From NCBI RefSeq assembly GCF_022919135.1, contig NZ_CP095049.1, positions 434,001 through 498,000 on the forward strand: a DNA stretch of 64,000 bases. The letters run 5' to 3'. The DNA is from Hymenobacter cellulosivorans. Its GTDB lineage: Bacteria; Bacteroidota; Bacteroidia; Cytophagales; Hymenobacteraceae. The first letter of the stretch is position 1. The number at the start of each line of letters is the position of its first letter. The position numbers and the translations under genes are program-made. The notes beneath the pieces were generated by a model. The model was given only the letters and a program-made list of their open reading frames with translations. It had not been told where the DNA came from and made no database searches. This document shows, piece by piece, positions 61,038 through 64,000 of this stretch.

Positions 61038-62330
61038 ATGGAAGACAGTACGGCTTTATACGCCCGTTTCACCCAGTGCGCGGCCGTCAGCACCGACTCG
61101 CGCCAGGACCAGACCAACACGTTGTTTTTTGCCCTGAACGGCCCCTCGTTCCGCGGCCGCGACTTTGCCGCCCAGGCCTTGGAAAAAGGCGCCCGCTACG
61201 CCGTAGTAGACGACGAGGCCCTGGCTACCTCCGACCCGGCGCGCTACACCTACGCCCCCGACCCGCTGCTGGCCCTGCAGCAGCTGGCCCGGCACCACCG
61301 CCGCCAGCTGGCTATTCCAGTTATCGGCATCACCGGCTCCAACGGCAAAACCACGACCAAGGAGCTGCTCCACGCCGTGCTCAGCCGCCGCTACGCCGTG
61401 CAGTACACCCGTGGCAACCTCAACAACCACATCGGCGTGCCGCTTACCCTGCTTAGCATCACCAGGCAGCACGAGGTGGCCATCGTGGAAATGGGCGCTA
61501 ACCACCAGGGCGAAATTGACTTGCTCAGCCGCCTGGCCGAGCCCACCCACGGCCTGATTACCAACATCGGCAAGGCCCACCTCGAAGGCTTCGGCGGCGT
61601 GGAGGGCATTGCCAAGGGCAAAAGTGAGCTGTTCCGCTTTCTGGCCGCTACCGGCGGCACGGCCTTCGTCAATACCGCCGACCCCCGCCTGCCCGGCCTG
61701 GCCGCCGTGGTGCCGGAGCGCGTCACTTACCCCACCGCCGGCGACACCTACCCCGCCGAGCTGCTCGAAGCCGCGCCTCAGGTGGTGCTGCGCCTCTATG
61801 ACGGCACCCGGGTGGAAGCCCAGATTACGGGCGGCTACAACTTTCTGAACCTGGCCGCCGCCGCTGCCGTGGGAGCCCACTTCCAGGTACCGACCACCGA
61901 TATTGCCGCCGCCCTGGCCAGCTACGCCCCCACCAACAACCGCTCCCAACTGGTGCGCACGGCCCGCAACGAAGTGGTGCTCGACGCTTACAACGCCAAC
62001 CCCTCATCGATGGCCGCGGCCCTGACCAGCTTTGCCACCCGGCCTGCTACCGGCGAGAAGGTGGTGATTCTGGGCGACATGTTTGAGCTGGGCTCGGAAA
62101 GCGAGGCCGAGCACCGGGCCCTGGGCGAGCTGCTGGCCGCGCAGTCATTTGCCACCGTGCTGCTGGTGGGCTCCGATATGCAGCACGCGGCCCTGCGCCC
62201 CGAGTTTCGGCACTTCCCCACCAAGCAGGAAGCTGCGGCCTGGTTGACCGAGCACCCGCTCAGCGGCCAGCAGATTCTGATTAAAGGCTCCCGCGGCATG
62301 GGCCTCGAAACCCTGCTGCCCCTGGTGTAG
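61038..62330 (+). CDS. murF: UDP-N-acetylmuramoyl-tripeptide--D-alanyl-D-alanine ligase
   Basis: 430 residues from ATG 61038 (MEDSTALYARFTQCAAVSTDSRQ). Mur-ligase order: N-terminal UDP-binding domain with STDSRQDQTNTLFFALNG, ATP P-loop VIGITGSNGKTTTKELLHAVL, NLNNHIGVPLTLL, IVEMGANHQGEIDLL, NIGKAHLEGFGG, and the C-terminal domain VVLDAYNANPSSMAAAL and ILGDMFELGSESEAEH. It adds D-Ala-D-Ala to complete the peptidoglycan precursor pentapeptide in the cytosol. It stands apart from other mur genes here. A terminator follows. Confidence 0.95.
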   Translation: MEDSTALYARFTQCAAVSTDSRQDQTNTLFFALNGPSFRGRDFAAQALEKGARYAVVDDEALATSDPARYTYAPDPLLALQQLARHHRRQLAIPVIGITGSNGKTTTKELLHAVLSRRYAVQYTRGNLNNHIGVPLTLLSITRQHEVAIVEMGANHQGEIDLLSRLAEPTHGLITNIGKAHLEGFGGVEGIAKGKSELFRFLAATGGTAFVNTADPRLPGLAAVVPERVTYPTAGDTYPAELLEAAPQVVLRLYDGTRVEAQITGGYNFLNLAAAAAVGAHFQVPTTDIAAALASYAPTNNRSQLVRTARNEVVLDAYNANPSSMAAALTSFATRPATGEKVVILGDMFELGSESEAEHRALGELLAAQSFATVLLVGSDMQHAALRPEFRHFPTKQEAAAWLTEHPLSGQQILIKGSRGMGLETLLPLV

Positions 62331-62352
62331 CGTATAGCTGCCCAAACGTAAA

Positions 62353-62384
62353 AAAGGCCGCCCCGGTACTCCGGGGCGGCCTTT
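62353..62384. terminator. Hairpin after murF
   Basis: AAAGGCCGCCCCGG pairs perfectly with CCGGGGCGGCCTTT around TACT. Confidence 0.85.
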
Positions 62385-62410
62385 CTAGTAGGTGGCCCTA
62401 GCCGGACGGG

Positions 62411-62827
62411 CTAGGCGCTCAGGGTGGCCCGGTGGGCCGTGACTTTGGCTATGAAGTCCTCAATGAAGGATACTTGAATGTCGACCAGGCCGGCCTCCGC
62501 CTCGGCCTCGATGAGGGCCTCGGGGCCCTGCTGGTTCTGGCGGGCCAGCAGAGCGTCGCGCCGGTCGGTGCTGACGCGCAACTCATTCACCTGTTTGTCG
62601 CGGTTCTTGCCAGGGGGCAGGGTTGGAATGACCGGGGTGATGGCGGCAATGTACGCGTTGAGGCTGGTCAGCTCCGAAGCGTCGTTGTTGGCCGAGGTCG
62701 TCAGGTTACTGGTTCGGCGGCCGGTTTGGGCGTCGTGGTAGCCCAGCAGGTCGAGCTTGGCCTTGGCGTAGGTCAGTACGGCGTCGCACTGGGCCCGGGT
62801 AGTGAGCAAATGCAGGGAGTAATCCAT
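62411..62827 (-). CDS. Unknown 138-aa helical protein
   Basis: Starts MDYSLHLLTTRAQCDAVLTYAKAKLDLLGYHDAQ. Helical and soluble: an N-terminal helix pair, a Ser/Thr/Asn-rich turn (NLTTSANNDASELTSLN), PVIPTLPPGKNRDKQVNELR, and an acidic helix PEALIEAEAEAGLVDIQVSF. No known domain is recognised. Convergent with murF. No promoter box is seen, and it lies 68 bp downstream of the XRE gene on the same strand, so co-transcription with it is possible. Confidence 0.7.
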   Translation of the reverse strand: MDYSLHLLTTRAQCDAVLTYAKAKLDLLGYHDAQTGRRTSNLTTSANNDASELTSLNAYIAAITPVIPTLPPGKNRDKQVNELRVSTDRRDALLARQNQQGPEALIEAEAEAGLVDIQVSFIEDFIAKVTAHRATLSA

Positions 62828-62895
62828 GAGAAACGTAGGGTTAAATAGATAGAAGGATATAACAATACCGCGTGAGTACCCGCCGGCTTCTAAAG

Positions 62896-63561
62896 CTATA
62901 TTTCCTCCCCCACAAACTCAAGGATGGCGGCCGTAAGTTCTTGAATTTCTGCGTCGAGGCCGGCCAGCCGGGCCCGGGCCAGGGCCGCAGCGGCCAGGGA
63001 CAGGGGCGCGGTGGTGGCGGCCAGGCGCAGGGCCAGTCCCTGGAGCCAGTGCGTGTCGCGGGCCGCGTCGGGGGTGGCTTGCGGGTAGGGCGGCAGCGGC
63101 AGGGCGGGGCCGCCGGGGGCCAGCCAGTCGGGCCTGGGCAAGGGGGCGGCCAGCAAGGGCCCCAGCACCTGCACGGCCCAGCGGCGGCGCTGAAGCCGGG
63201 CCTGATTGGGCTGGCGCTGCTGGCCCACCTGGTAGGCCAACTTGGTGCGCAGCCACTGGCAGCGGGCCAGGCGCTGGCGCAAGGCGGCCAGGCCCTCGGC
63301 GGCCTCGGCTGGGTCGGGCGGCGGGGCTTCGTCGCCAAAGGCTGGGGCCGCTGGGCCAATGCCGTCGGGCGGGGGCAGCTGCCGAGCCAGCACCTGCAGG
63401 CGCTGGTCGGGGCCGGGGCCGAGCTGCTTGCGGCCGGCCTCGGCGCGGGCTAGCTGCTGCTGGCTTACGCCCACGAAGGCGGCCAGCTCGGCCTGGGTTA
63501 GGCCAAAGTGCCGGCGCACGGCGGCGGCCAGGGTATTGGCAGTAGTTGCGCGGCGCGGCAT
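62896..63561 (-). CDS. XRE-type HTH transcriptional regulator
   Basis: 221 residues from ATG 63561. The N-terminal lambda-repressor-like HTH spans about 8-65: LAAAVRRHFGLTQAELAAFVGVSQQQLARAEAGRKQLG. The rest is Pro- and Ala-rich linker followed by helices (LAALRQRLARCQWLRTKLAYQVGQ, LQGLALRLAATTAPLSLAAAALARARLAGLDAEIQELTAAILEFV), likely for oligomerisation. Two 38-bp palindromic sites start 14 bp upstream of its ATG, so it probably controls itself. Possible operon with the 138-aa gene. Confidence 0.85.
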   Translation of the reverse strand: MPRRATTANTLAAAVRRHFGLTQAELAAFVGVSQQQLARAEAGRKQLGPGPDQRLQVLARQLPPPDGIGPAAPAFGDEAPPPDPAEAAEGLAALRQRLARCQWLRTKLAYQVGQQRQPNQARLQRRRWAVQVLGPLLAAPLPRPDWLAPGGPALPLPPYPQATPDAARDTHWLQGLALRLAATTAPLSLAAAALARARLAGLDAEIQELTAAILEFVGEEI

Positions 63562-63574
63562 GGCGGGTGAGGCT

Positions 63575-63667
63575 TGGGTGTAAACAAATAAAAATAATTT
63601 AGATTACACCCAAGGCACCGGGGAACGACTGGGTGTAAAAATATTTATTGTTATTTGTTTACACCCA
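63575..63667 (-). promoter_or_regulatory. Twin 38-bp palindromic operators upstream of the XRE gene
   Basis: Site 1 (63575-63612) and site 2 (63630-63667) each begin TGGGTGTAA and end TTACACCCA with an AT-rich 20-bp centre. Centres are 55 bp apart. Likely binding sites for the adjacent XRE protein. The 377-bp region 63562-63938 has no other convincing gene. Confidence 0.75.
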
Positions 63668-63938
63668 GCCGGCTGCCCCTACCGATGGGCGGGTACAGGG
63701 GGCGCGCCGGTCGGCCGGTAGTGCGGGTAGTCGGGCTAGTCCTTGCCCACATCTTCCGAACAGCCAGGAGTTCACGAAACTCATTGCTAACTGGAGTTTC
63801 TTGTACGTTGAAAAGTGAACCAGTTTCTTGAACCCAATCTGGGCTGTAGGGCCACGTTCCCATGCCAGTAGGCGTGCGTGGGCAGCGGTTCAAGAAAAGG
63901 AGCGTTCTACCTTGCAGAATCAATTACCTGTTGTCCTG

Positions 63939-64000
63939 ATGAGTGTATTTGCCCATATAGACGAGCGACTGGAGCAATTCGCTGCCGCCCAACACACTGT
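63939..64000 (+). CDS. Start of an unknown protein, cut by the window end
   Basis: ATG 63939 opens a frame MSVFAHIDERLEQFAAAQHT that continues past base 64000. Only 20 residues are visible, and nothing can be said of function. Confidence 0.45.
   Translation, partial: MSVFAHIDERLEQFAAAQHT

Noticed and set aside
63651..63923. Minus-strand 90-aa frame upstream of the XRE operators
   Set aside because: No recognised content, Pro/Arg/Thr-rich, and its end overlaps the operator site.

Overview
The window looks like a chromosomal segment of a GC-rich Bacteroidota member of the Hymenobacter/Cytophagales type. The evidence is two secreted proteins with type IX secretion (T9SS) C-terminal sorting domains, Bacteroidota-style -7 promoter boxes (TAnnTTTG) before several genes, outer-membrane beta-barrel proteins, many short lipoproteins, PAS-rich soluble histidine kinases and a Bacteroidota-type Hcp (TssD). 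No rRNA, tRNA, CRISPR array, integrase or transposase gene was seen.

Left end (1-8.8 kb) is the accessory region. The 3' part of mfd is followed by an AT-rich two-gene cassette of unknown function (2251-4017), a 21-bp tandem repeat and an unknown helical protein. Next comes a specialised T6SS effector, an Hcp domain fused to a zincin metallopeptidase toxin (5496-6479), with a coupled immunity-type gene. Beyond it lie a decayed second copy of the mfd 3' end, a second hcp 5' end interrupted by a 169-bp MITE with a CTAG target duplication, a solo EF-Tu-domain-2-like gene and two more paralogous immunity genes. The layout reads as repeated recombination or duplication at the mfd 3' end with stacking of effector/immunity modules.

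8.4-33 kb is a mosaic of single genes: cupin, a tail-fibre-like S74 protein, hypotheticals, two GNATs, an exported amidohydrolase, three AraC-type regulators (one GlxA-like), oxidoreductases, a stand-alone CheB esterase, a phytase-like lipoprotein, a BLUF photoreceptor followed by a PAS histidine kinase, a lone ABC ATPase, a VOC protein, low-complexity secreted proteins and a beta-barrel protein.

33-62 kb holds an exported M19 dipeptidase, a tandem pair of TonB-C/YwqK-like exported proteins, HAD hydrolase, DsbA/FrnE-like protein, aldo/keto reductase, ferredoxin-type reductase, a 1380-residue T9SS protein with IPT/TIG repeats (frameshifted), fasciclin protein, a protease/propeller/barrel protein, lipoprotein MsrA, an eight-PAS histidine kinase, an aminotransferase/omega-amidase pair typical of methionine salvage, an orphan Imm26-like gene (frameshifted), a VCBS-repeat T9SS protein and murF. 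The right end has an XRE regulator facing two identical-geometry 38-bp palindromic operators.

Five genes (DUF1801, SDR, BLUF-adjacent kinase, T9SS adhesin, Imm26-like) are broken by small indels, several of them one base missing from a homopolymer run. This raises the question of sequencing error versus true decay.
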